A model generated the notes under the pieces. The model did not search any database. It was not told the origin of the DNA and saw nothing but the letters and a program-made list of their open reading frames with translations. The position numbers and the translations under genes are program-made. A DNA stretch of 16,370 bases. It comes from an uncultured Prochlorococcus sp. (GTDB lineage Bacteria; Cyanobacteriota; Cyanobacteriia; PCC-6307; Cyanobiaceae). Where the stretch lies: the NCBI GenBank assembly GCA_902600395.1, contig CACKJL010000023.1, positions 1-16,370 on the forward strand, read 5' to 3'. The first letter of the stretch is position 1, and every line of letters begins with the position of its first letter. Positions 7,729 through 14,497 of this stretch are shown in pieces.

Positions 7729-8722
7729 CTATATGCTTTTTTATGAGTTCTCTTATTTCATGTATAGTTAAAAAATTTTTGTTGGTTCCCGAATTATATT
7801 GGAAACCTTCAGGAACTTTCTTGCATAGTGGAAACTTCTTATCATGTCTACCTAAATGATATTCAGGATTAGGAAGGATTGCATATAAATTTCCTATATC
7901 TATTGTAGAAAAAGATTCTGAAGAGGTTATTAAGTCTTCATGGACTTTTTCACCAGGTCTTATGCCAACAACTTTTTTTTCACAATTTGGACCTATAGCT
8001 TCAGCAAGATCAGTAATTTTATAACTAGGTATTTTTGGAATTAGAATTTCACCGCCAATTGAATTCTCCAAAGCCCATAGAACCATATTTACACCTTCAA
8101 TAAGAGAAATATTAAATCTTGTCATTGAGTTTGAAGTTATTGGTAAGATACTTTCATGATTTTTTATTTTTTGAAGGAAAAAAGGAATTACAGACCCTCT
8201 TGAACCCATTACATTTCCATATCTAACAGTTGAAAATTTTATATCTCTATTACCTTTTATGTTATTGGCAGCTACAAATAATTTGTCGGAACATAATTTA
8301 GTAGCTCCGTAGAGATTTACAGGTCCTGCAGCTTTATCTGTACTTAATGCGACAACATTTTTTACATCTGAATCTAAACATGCCTGTATAAGATTATCTG
8401 CTCCATATACATTAGTCTTAACAAACTCCATAGGATTATATTCTGCTGCAGGAACTTGCTTAAGGGCAGCTGCATGTACGACTGTATTTATATTCTCTAA
8501 TGCTCTTTTAAGTCTACTTTGGTCTCTAATATCACCTATGAAAAATTTTAAGTTAGGGTATTTATCATCAGGATATAATTGTTTTAATTCCCATTGCTTC
8601 AATTCGTCTCTACTATAAATAACAATTCTCTCAAAACTTTTTTTACATATAATCTCTTTTAAAAAAGCTTTCCCAAAGCTCCCTGTCCCTCCCGTAATAA
8701 GTATTTTTGTTGAATTCTTCAA
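7706..8722 (-). CDS. pseB: UDP-GlcNAc 4,6-dehydratase (inverting), PseB type, TTG start
   Basis: An extended short-chain dehydrogenase/reductase of 338 residues that should catalyse the first committed step: UDP-GlcNAc to UDP-2-acetamido-2,6-dideoxy-L-arabino-hex-4-ulose. The NADP-binding glycine loop is GGTGSFG (11-17). The catalytic region has STDKAAGPVNLYGATK (127-142), with the Asp129-Lys130 pair and Tyr138/Lys142, which is the PseB pattern, and MTRFNI follows. The length is normal. The start codon is TTG at 8722-8720: upstream in frame there is no ATG before a stop codon about 24 bases away, and TTG sits at the expected distance from the glycine loop. It is the first gene of the minus-strand pse cluster, after a 126-bp gap behind kdsA. 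Confidence 0.92.
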   Translation of the reverse strand: MKNSTKILITGGTGSFGKAFLKEIICKKSFERIVIYSRDELKQWELKQLYPDDKYPNLKFFIGDIRDQSRLKRALENINTVVHAAALKQVPAAEYNPMEFVKTNVYGADNLIQACLDSDVKNVVALSTDKAAGPVNLYGATKLCSDKLFVAANNIKGNRDIKFSTVRYGNVMGSRGSVIPFFLQKIKNHESILPITSNSMTRFNISLIEGVNMVLWALENSIGGEILIPKIPSYKITDLAEAIGPNCEKKVVGIRPGEKVHEDLITSSESFSTIDIGNLYAILPNPEYHLGRHDKKFPLCKKVPEGFQYNSGTNKNFLTIHEIRELIKKHIDEKFKPF

Positions 8723-8848
8723 GTTAAATAAATTTATTTCATATTAAAGCATAGCTTTTTATGCTGATTTAAAGAGAAATTAAAAAAAAAAGTTTAAAAA
8801 TTTCATTAAAAAATTTAATTAATACCATATTTTTAGTTTATGAAAACA
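8723..8848 (-). promoter_or_regulatory. Leader region between kdsA and pseB, with hairpin and T-tract
   Basis: This 126-bp AT-rich gap has to hold the end of the kdsA transcript and probably the pseB promoter. On the minus strand a run of ten T (plus-strand A run at 8782-8791) follows about 60 bases after the kdsA stop. A 6-bp stem with a 6-base loop (AGCATA at 8748-8753 pairing with TATGCT at 8760-8765) sits 26 bases upstream of pseB. The T run is not preceded by a GC-rich stem, so it is a weak terminator candidate. I found no -35/-10 pair good enough to place a pseB promoter, and read-through from kdsA is possible. Confidence 0.3.
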
Positions 8849-9691
8849 TTAAATTATTTTTAAGTCTTTTTGTTTTTTAATTAATTGATCAAGTTCTTTT
8901 AAGGGCGATAAAAATTCTTCTAAAAGTTCTAAAGGTAAAGCAGATGGACCATCGCACTTAGCTTTTTCGGGATTTTGATGAGATTCTAAAAACAAGCCAG
9001 ATATTTTTGAAGCAATTCCAGACTTAGCTAAATCAAATATTTGTTCTCTTCTTCCCCCTGATGATTCCGAATTATTATCTCTGCATTGTAGTGAATGAGT
9101 TACATCAAAAATAATTGGTAAATTTTTGCAGGTTTTTTTCATTACTCCAATTCCTAAAAAATCTACAACTAAATTATCATATCCAAATGAAGTTCCTCTC
9201 TCACATAAAAGCAAGTCTTGCTTGCCGAATTGGAAAAATTTTTCAACTATATTGTATAGCTGGTTAGGACTCATAAATTGAGGTTTTTTAATGTTTACAG
9301 CAACTTCAGTTTTTGCCATTGCTTTAATAAGAGAAGTTTGACGTGCTAAAAATGCAGGCAGTTGAATAACATCACATACTTTTGCCGCAATATCAACTTC
9401 TTCTGGTAAATGCACATCAGTAATAATAGGTATATCTAAATTTTCCTTTATTTTAGAGAGCACTAAAATTCCATCTTTTAATCCAGGACCCATATAAGAA
9501 TTAATTGAGGATCTGTTTGCTTTTTCATAAGAGGCTTTAAATATTAGGTTTATATTCAATTTTTTACAAACCTCTTTATAGTGTTTGGCTGCATTTAAAG
9601 TTGATTCAAAATCCTCTATTACATTTATTCCACCAATTAAACAAAAATCATTATTATTCGAGAATTTTATTTTGCCTACTGATACATCCAT
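8849..9691 (-). CDS. kdsA: 3-deoxy-D-manno-octulosonate 8-phosphate synthase
   Basis: Condenses phosphoenolpyruvate with D-arabinose 5-phosphate to give Kdo-8-phosphate in the cytoplasm. The 280 residues match the family length, and much of the E. coli-type motif set is present: FKASYEKANRSS (51-62), MGPGL, TDVHLPEE (91-98), QLPAFLARQT (110-119), KKPQFMSP (135-142), CERGTSFGYDNLVVD (163-177), VTHSLQ, SGGRREQ and KCDGPSALPL. The metal-site position in IGGINVIED carries Asn (Asn23) where metal-dependent enzymes carry Cys, so this should be the metal-independent class. It is transcribed away from kdsD, across a 185-bp shared upstream region, and is not in the same operon as the other kds genes. 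The ATG at 9691 gives the expected N-terminus. Confidence 0.96.
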   Translation of the reverse strand: MDVSVGKIKFSNNNDFCLIGGINVIEDFESTLNAAKHYKEVCKKLNINLIFKASYEKANRSSINSYMGPGLKDGILVLSKIKENLDIPIITDVHLPEEVDIAAKVCDVIQLPAFLARQTSLIKAMAKTEVAVNIKKPQFMSPNQLYNIVEKFFQFGKQDLLLCERGTSFGYDNLVVDFLGIGVMKKTCKNLPIIFDVTHSLQCRDNNSESSGGRREQIFDLAKSGIASKISGLFLESHQNPEKAKCDGPSALPLELLEEFLSPLKELDQLIKKQKDLKII

Positions 9692-9700
9692 TTTTAATAA

Positions 9701-9718
9701 ATTCTAAAATTTTAGAAT
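9701..9718. repeat. Perfect 18-bp palindrome upstream of kdsA
   Basis: The sequence ATTCTAAAATTTTAGAAT is a perfect inverted repeat with no spacer. It ends 10 bases before the kdsA start codon (minus strand) and lies on the far side of the intergenic region from the kdsD promoter. A TATACT hexamer (9758-9753, minus strand) could be a kdsA -10 box, which would place the palindrome inside the kdsA leader. It could be an operator for a dimeric regulator or an RNA hairpin near the translation start. It is entirely AT-rich except for one G-C pair per arm, so chance remains possible. Confidence 0.5.
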
Positions 9719-9787
9719 AACAAATTTGAATACCAAAGTTTAATTAAGATTAAGTATAAATTTCAATGAAAGTTTTTTAATTAAATT

Positions 9788-9816
9788 TTGATTAATTTGA
9801 GATGCTTAAATATAAT
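9788..9816 (+). promoter_or_regulatory. kdsD: Sigma70-type promoter candidate for kdsD operon
   Basis: TTGATT (9788-9793) and a perfect TATAAT (9811-9816) are separated by exactly 17 bases, the consensus spacing. Transcription would start near 9823 and leave a leader of about 54 bases before kdsD. It is the best-formed promoter I saw, and its position fits the first gene of the plus-strand kds group. The AT-rich background makes chance -10 boxes common, but the paired -35 box at ideal spacing raises the likelihood. Confidence 0.55.
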
Positions 9817-9876
9817 AATCAGAATATGGGAAAATTTAAAATCCAGTATTTAAGTTTTAATTTTTAAATTCATTTT

Positions 9877-10863
9877 ATGCTTTCTTTATATCAATGCATG
9901 AGAGAAGAATCAGCAGCAATCTTAGCGGCTGCTAAAAGATTAAATGATAACCAAGTAGAGAAAATATTATTATTGCTTGAAGATTGCTTTAAAAATAAAA
10001 AAAAATTACTTTTAACTGGTGTAGGTAAAAGTGGCATAGTTGCCAGAAAACTTTCAGCTACTTTTACTTCGATTGGAATAACTTCTATTTATTTAAATCC
10101 TTTAGACGCTCTTCACGGCGATTTGGGAATAGTAGATAAGGATGATTTATGTATTTTGCTTTCAAATAGCGGCGAAACAAAAGAGTTAATTCAATTGATT
10201 CCCCATTTAAGAAAGAAAGGTTCCATACAAATTGGAATTTTGGGCAATCTTGATTCTACCTTGGCTTCTAAAAGTGACTTTTTATTAGATGCAGGTGTAG
10301 ATAAAGAAGTCTGTCCTTTAAATCTAGCTCCAACCGCAAGTACAACAGTAGCTATGGCTATCGGAGATGCATTGGCAGTGGTATGGATGGAAAAGAGAGG
10401 TATATCTAAAAAAGATTTTGCAATAAATCATCCCGCCGGAACACTTGGTAGAAAATTAACATTGAAGGTTTCAGATTTAATGAAACCAAGTAATCAATTA
10501 AACCCCTTATTTAAGGATTCATCTTTAAGGGAGATCATATCAGAAATAACACGCGGTTCAATAGGAAGTTGCTGGATAAAAGAAAGATCTCAGGATAATA
10601 AATTAATAGGTTTAATTACCGATGGGGATTTGAGGAGAGCTTTAAAAAATTATGATCCGAAGAAGTGGGAAACTCTTGTTGCCGAAGAAATAATGACCAA
10701 CGATCCAATAGTAATTACTTCAGATTTATTTGCAATAGAGGCTCTGGAACTTATGGAGAAAAATAAAAAAAAGCCGATTTCTCTACTTCCAGTGATTGAT
10801 AAAGATAATGAATTTATTGGTATCTTGAGACTACATGATTTAATTCAAGCTGGCTTAAGTTAA
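9877..10863 (+). CDS. kdsD: D-arabinose 5-phosphate isomerase
   Basis: Interconverts D-ribulose 5-phosphate and D-arabinose 5-phosphate, the first step of Kdo synthesis. The 328 residues have the family layout: a SIS sugar-isomerase domain (about 35-180) followed by two CBS domains (about 200-328). Motifs are TGVGKSG (47-53), NPLDALHGDLG (74-84), SNSGET (96-101), CPLNLAPT (146-153) and NHPAGTLGR (184-192). Residues equivalent to the E. coli catalytic set (Lys59, Glu111, Glu152, His193) are present as Lys51, Glu103, Glu144 and His185. It opens the plus-strand operon and is followed by kdsC after 6 bp. An in-frame ATG at 9898 is an alternative start; neither has a ribosome-binding site. KpsF and GutQ are paralogues with the same fold, but the kdsC/kdsB neighbourhood favours Kdo synthesis. 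Confidence 0.93.
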   Translation: MLSLYQCMREESAAILAAAKRLNDNQVEKILLLLEDCFKNKKKLLLTGVGKSGIVARKLSATFTSIGITSIYLNPLDALHGDLGIVDKDDLCILLSNSGETKELIQLIPHLRKKGSIQIGILGNLDSTLASKSDFLLDAGVDKEVCPLNLAPTASTTVAMAIGDALAVVWMEKRGISKKDFAINHPAGTLGRKLTLKVSDLMKPSNQLNPLFKDSSLREIISEITRGSIGSCWIKERSQDNKLIGLITDGDLRRALKNYDPKKWETLVAEEIMTNDPIVITSDLFAIEALELMEKNKKKPISLLPVIDKDNEFIGILRLHDLIQAGLS

Positions 10864-10869
10864 TTAACT

Positions 10870-11445
10870 ATGAATTTTTTATCGATCAATTCAATTTATA
10901 AGGAGATCAAATGGAGATTGCTTTTTAAAAAATTAAGAAAAATTGAGTTTCTAATATTAGATGTTGATGGTGTTTTAACTGATGGTGGATTATGGTTCCA
11001 GAATGATGGATATATTTTAAAAAGATTTGATGTTAAAGATGGTCTTAGTTTAAATTTAGTCCAAGAAGCAGGCATCAAAATAATATTAATTAGTGGTGGT
11101 GAAAGTGTATGCACTGAAATTAGAGCGAGCCAATTAGGAATAAAAGATTGTTTTTTTGATGTAAAAGATAAATATAAAAGATTAAAAGATTTTCAAAAGG
11201 AAAAAAGAATATCTATTGCAAAATGTGCTTATGTTGGTGATGATGTTAATGATATAGTCGTAAGACCATTGGTAAGTCTTTTATTTGCCCCTTTTAATGC
11301 CTCTGAATCCTTAAAATCTATTTCAGATTTTAAACTCCAAAAATCTGGAGGTAATGGAGCTGTGAGAGAAGTTGCAGAAAGAATTCTCCAGTCAAAAGGA
11401 CTATGGAAAAACTATTCTAAGTATGGATGGATTAAAAGAACCTAG
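10870..11445 (+). CDS. kdsC: 3-deoxy-D-manno-octulosonate 8-phosphate phosphatase
   Basis: A HAD-superfamily phosphatase of 191 residues that should remove phosphate from Kdo-8-phosphate. Motif I is LDVDGVLTDG (30-39), with nucleophile Asp31 and general acid Asp33. Motif II is ISGG (74-77), motif III includes Lys101 in DVKDKYKRL, and motif IV is VGDDVND (122-128). It is a small, cap-less C0 type, like KdsC. The stated ATG start gives a 28-residue N-terminal stretch before motif I and has no ribosome-binding site. A strong AAGGAG (10900-10905) inside the gene points instead to an out-of-frame ATG at 10911, treated as a separate finding. The gene sits 6 bp after kdsD and 15 bp before the next gene, in the same operon. 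Confidence 0.9.
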   Translation: MNFLSINSIYKEIKWRLLFKKLRKIEFLILDVDGVLTDGGLWFQNDGYILKRFDVKDGLSLNLVQEAGIKIILISGGESVCTEIRASQLGIKDCFFDVKDKYKRLKDFQKEKRISIAKCAYVGDDVNDIVVRPLVSLLFAPFNASESLKSISDFKLQKSGGNGAVREVAERILQSKGLWKNYSKYGWIKRT

Positions 11446-11460
11446 TTTAAGTTATTAAAT

Positions 11461-12183
11461 ATGAATAATAATGATCAAAAAGTTATTCCTATTTTTATCG
11501 GTTATGACTTTAGAGAGCGAGCAGCTACTAATGTTTTAATTGATAGTCTTTACCAACATTCATCTTATCCTTTATCTATTACCCCCCTGATAACCAGTCA
11601 GCTTGTTAAACAGGGTTATCATAGTAGGGCAAGAGAAGAAAAACAAAGTACAGATTTCTCTTTTACAAGATTTTTGGTCCCATTTCTAATGAATTTTCAA
11701 GGATGGGCTATTTTTATGGATTGTGATATGCTGTGCTTCTCGGATATTGGAGAATTATGGGAAGAAAGGAACGAAAAATATTCATTATTATGCGTCAAAC
11801 ATAATCATCAACCTATTGAAAAAACGAAATTTCAAGGAGAGATTCAGTCTTCTTACCCAATGAAGAATTGGAGTTCTCTTATGCTTATGAATTGTAAAAA
11901 GTGTAAAAAACTAAGTATTGACTATGTTAACAATGCTAGTGGTCTAGATCTTCATAGATTCAATTGGCTTGAGAATGTTAATGAAATAGGTACTTTTAAT
12001 TCTGATGGGTGGAATGAGCTCATTTGTTCTGATAATAATACTACTTCTAAAAATGATAGTTCTTCGAAATTAATTCATTGGACTCTTGGAGGTCCATGGT
12101 TTAAAGATCAAAGAAATATGGGTGGTGAATTTGCTAGAAAATGGTTCTCTTCCAGAGAAGAAGCAATGAAATTATGGGATTAA
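11461..12183 (+). CDS. GT8-like glycosyltransferase
   Basis: A 240-residue soluble protein with the outline of a GT-A glycosyltransferase. The start IPIFIGYDFRERAA (9-22) resembles the nucleotide-binding strand of GT8-like enzymes. FTRFLVPFL (68-76) is followed by the metal-binding DxD motif MDCDM (86-90). A C-terminal HWTLGGPW recalls the His-x-x-Gly...Trp end of GT8 members. No membrane segment is seen. It lies between kdsC and kdsB with short spacing, so it probably acts on a Kdo-containing acceptor or in the same glycan; the donor sugar cannot be read from the sequence. Its end overlaps the kdsB start by 10 bases if the 12174 start is used. Confidence 0.7.
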   Translation: MNNNDQKVIPIFIGYDFRERAATNVLIDSLYQHSSYPLSITPLITSQLVKQGYHSRAREEKQSTDFSFTRFLVPFLMNFQGWAIFMDCDMLCFSDIGELWEERNEKYSLLCVKHNHQPIEKTKFQGEIQSSYPMKNWSSLMLMNCKKCKKLSIDYVNNASGLDLHRFNWLENVNEIGTFNSDGWNELICSDNNTTSKNDSSSKLIHWTLGGPWFKDQRNMGGEFARKWFSSREEAMKLWD

Positions 12184-13019
12184 CTCCAATTAGAAAAAAA
12201 ATAATAGCAGTGCCTGCTAGGCTTAACTCATCAAGATTACCTAAAAAGGTAATTGCAGATATTGGTGGGAAATTGATGATTTCTAGAGTCCTTGAACAGT
12301 GTAAAAAAAGTGTTCCAGAATCAAATATAGTTTTATGTACAGATTCTGAAGAGTTATCTATTATTGCTAAAAATTTAGGAATTAATTCTTTAATAACTTC
12401 TACATCTTGCAGTTCTGGAAGTGAAAGAATTTCTTCAGTAACTGAAGAATTATTAAAAATAGCTTGGCAAAGTGATGATTTTAGTAAAAAAAATTCTAAT
12501 GATCTAAATAAAATTAAAGAAGCAACATTGATTATAAATGTTCAAGGAGATCAACCTTTTCTTGATCCTTCCGTTTTAGATAAGATTTCGGATTTTTGCT
12601 TAAATTCAGAAAAAATGCCCGAAGTCGTAACTCCTGTTTTTAAGCTTTCTAAGGATGATATACATAATCCAGCTGTAGTAAAAACACTTCTTAATAAAGA
12701 AAAAAAAGCAATATATTTTTCAAGATCTGCTTTACCCTTCGTAAGGGATCATAAAAAACAAGATTGGCATTTGTATTGCGAATATTGGGGACATGTCGGC
12801 ATTTATGGATACAGAGCAGATATACTGCAAAACTGGAAAAGTTATCCTGTCTCATATTTAGAAAAGAATGAAAATTTGGAACAATTGAGATTGATATATT
12901 CCGGGATTGAAATAAGTACATTCCCAGTTGAGGGAGATTTTTTATCTATAGATACTTTTGATCAACTTGAAAAAGCAAGAGAAATTTGTTTTAAAAATAA
13001 AAAAGAAAAATATTTTTAA
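12174..13019 (+). CDS. kdsB: CMP-Kdo synthetase (3-deoxy-manno-octulosonate cytidylyltransferase)
   Basis: Activates Kdo with CTP to CMP-Kdo. Motifs are IAVPARLNSSRLPKK (11-25), the CTP-binding loop; NVQGDQPF (122-129), with the metal-binding Asp; YFSRSALPF (181-189); GHVGIYGYRADIL (206-218); and LEQLRLIYSG (235-244). I chose the ATG at 12174 over an in-frame ATG at 12141, because 12174 puts the CTP loop near the N-terminus and gives only a 10-base overlap with the previous gene. The protein is 281 residues, longer than the usual about 250. The surplus appears as a lysine- and asparagine-rich segment (about 95-117) before the QGD motif. The family's usual QGDEP reads QGDQP here. These are differences, not clear signs of inactivity. 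The closest alternative, an NeuA-type enzyme, is less likely given LEQLR and the kds neighbours. Confidence 0.93.
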   Translation: MGLTPIRKKIIAVPARLNSSRLPKKVIADIGGKLMISRVLEQCKKSVPESNIVLCTDSEELSIIAKNLGINSLITSTSCSSGSERISSVTEELLKIAWQSDDFSKKNSNDLNKIKEATLIINVQGDQPFLDPSVLDKISDFCLNSEKMPEVVTPVFKLSKDDIHNPAVVKTLLNKEKKAIYFSRSALPFVRDHKKQDWHLYCEYWGHVGIYGYRADILQNWKSYPVSYLEKNENLEQLRLIYSGIEISTFPVEGDFLSIDTFDQLEKAREICFKNKKEKYF

Positions 13020-13029
13020 ATTATCTTTT

Positions 13030-14481
13030 ATGGATAAAAAATATAGCAAAAAAAAATTTTTTAGACTGTTATTTAAGTTATTGATTAATTTCTCTAAAAA
13101 AAGAAAAAAATCATTAATAAACCTACTAAAAAGTTTATACTTTTATTTTTTAGACTTTTTTATATTACTTTTAGGTCTAAACAAAAAAAATAAAAATATT
13201 AAAAATAAATATAAGATTATTTGGTTGGCAGAAACTGGATCTAGAGATTTTTTGCCAAGATTAGCTCAAGCAATATCTCTATGGAAAGAATTTTCAATAT
13301 CTTCAATAGTTGTTCATAAGCATATGCTGAGGAAAATTGATAAAAGATTTTTTAAAGGAGCTATTGTGATTGATAAATCGGCAACTTTTAATTGTATAAG
13401 AAGATTAAGATATGCAAAAATTAATGGAGCTCTAAATATTGTTATCCCAGAAGAATTATTAATTTGCGACAAATCTTCAATACAAATTAAAGGATCATTG
13501 AACCCAAGAACTTTAAAGTATGTAGACTATGTAGTAACTAATTCGAATGATGTAAAATTTTATTTGAAAAATAAAAATAAATTTGTAAAAATAATAAATG
13601 TTTTAAATCCCAGATTATCTTCAAAAGTTATTAAAAAAAATTGTACAAATTATTTCATTAATAAGAATTCTTTTTCTAAATTTATAAATGAGGAATTTAT
13701 ATTAATAAATGATAAATTATCATTGAAATTCACAAGCTTAGATAATGAATTAGAAGTAATAAGAAATAGCATTTTTAATTTTACTGATATAGATCCATCT
13801 AAATATCTAACAAATTATTTAATTAAAGAAGAACAAGATGAGAGACTTTTAATTAATTTTATTATTCAATTAAGGAAAAATAAAACTTTTAATAAATTTA
13901 AAATTCTGATCAGACCTCACCCATCAGTAGATGTAAATAAATATAAGGAATACTTTAAAGATAAATTGGATGAATCTTTGAATTATCAGATATTAAGAGA
14001 GGGAAGTGCCCTAGATTGGATGAATGAAGCTAAGATTATCTTTCATAATAATTGTACGACTGCAATTGAAGGTTTCTCTAATGGATTAGATAATATTTTC
14101 AACTATTCTAATAAATTAAATTCTGGTACATCTGATGATTTCAAAGAGATACTCAAACCTCTAGGAATAAAAAATTCTATCCTAAAAGCCGAAGACTTTA
14201 TAAATAATAATATTCGTTCGAAAAGGAAAATAAATAAAATTCAAGAGAAAATGCATTTATATCAATTTTTAGGTAAGGAAATGATAAATAATAAAGCAAT
14301 AAGAAGAACAACTGATCTCTACCTTGCTAATTTAAAAAATGCTTCGATTTATGAATCTTCACCTTTGCAAAGATGGGAGGATGCAGTAGATAAAATTAGA
14401 TATATTGAAGAGAATAGAGATAAATTTAAAAAATTATTTATTTACCCTATTGGGAAAGTAGGTGCTCAAGTTGGTAACTGA
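13030..14481 (+). CDS. Surface carbohydrate biosynthesis protein, GT-B-like
   Basis: A basic, AT-rich gene for about 483 residues. The N-terminus is lysine-rich, with one hydrophobic stretch (about 35-50), and is followed by IIWLAETGSRDFLPRLAQA (63-81). The second half has LIRPHPSVD (293-301) and FHNNCTTAIEG (338-348). The pairing of an HP motif with a downstream N-C-T-T-x-x-E-G loop recalls the surface-polysaccharide family I know as TIGR04396 and is distantly like CDP-glycerol and KpsC/KpsS-type transferases. That suggests a GT-B nucleotide-sugar site, but no enzyme activity can be named. The ATG at 13030 is preferred to 12958, which would overlap kdsB by 62 bases. It follows kdsB by 10 bp, so a CMP-Kdo-using role is a reasonable guess. 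Confidence 0.65.
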   Translation: MDKKYSKKKFFRLLFKLLINFSKKRKKSLINLLKSLYFYFLDFFILLLGLNKKNKNIKNKYKIIWLAETGSRDFLPRLAQAISLWKEFSISSIVVHKHMLRKIDKRFFKGAIVIDKSATFNCIRRLRYAKINGALNIVIPEELLICDKSSIQIKGSLNPRTLKYVDYVVTNSNDVKFYLKNKNKFVKIINVLNPRLSSKVIKKNCTNYFINKNSFSKFINEEFILINDKLSLKFTSLDNELEVIRNSIFNFTDIDPSKYLTNYLIKEEQDERLLINFIIQLRKNKTFNKFKILIRPHPSVDVNKYKEYFKDKLDESLNYQILREGSALDWMNEAKIIFHNNCTTAIEGFSNGLDNIFNYSNKLNSGTSDDFKEILKPLGIKNSILKAEDFINNNIRSKRKINKIQEKMHLYQFLGKEMINNKAIRRTTDLYLANLKNASIYESSPLQRWEDAVDKIRYIEENRDKFKKLFIYPIGKVGAQVGN

Positions 14482-14497
14482 TTAAAAAAATTTTTTT

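Noticed and set aside
10896..11114. Minus-strand open frame of 72 codons
   Set aside because: It is antisense to the HAD motif I region of kdsC, which is clearly the coding strand.
12141..12173. Longer kdsB start at 12141
   Set aside because: It would add 11 residues translated from the end of the previous gene and push the CTP loop away from its usual N-terminal place.
12691..12921. Minus-strand open frame of 76 codons
   Set aside because: It is antisense to conserved kdsB motifs such as GHVGIYGYR.
12958..13029. Longer start for the surface-carbohydrate gene at 12958
   Set aside because: It would overlap the kdsB end by 62 bases and adds only a low-complexity Lys-rich peptide read from the kdsB 3' end; ATG 13030 avoids this.
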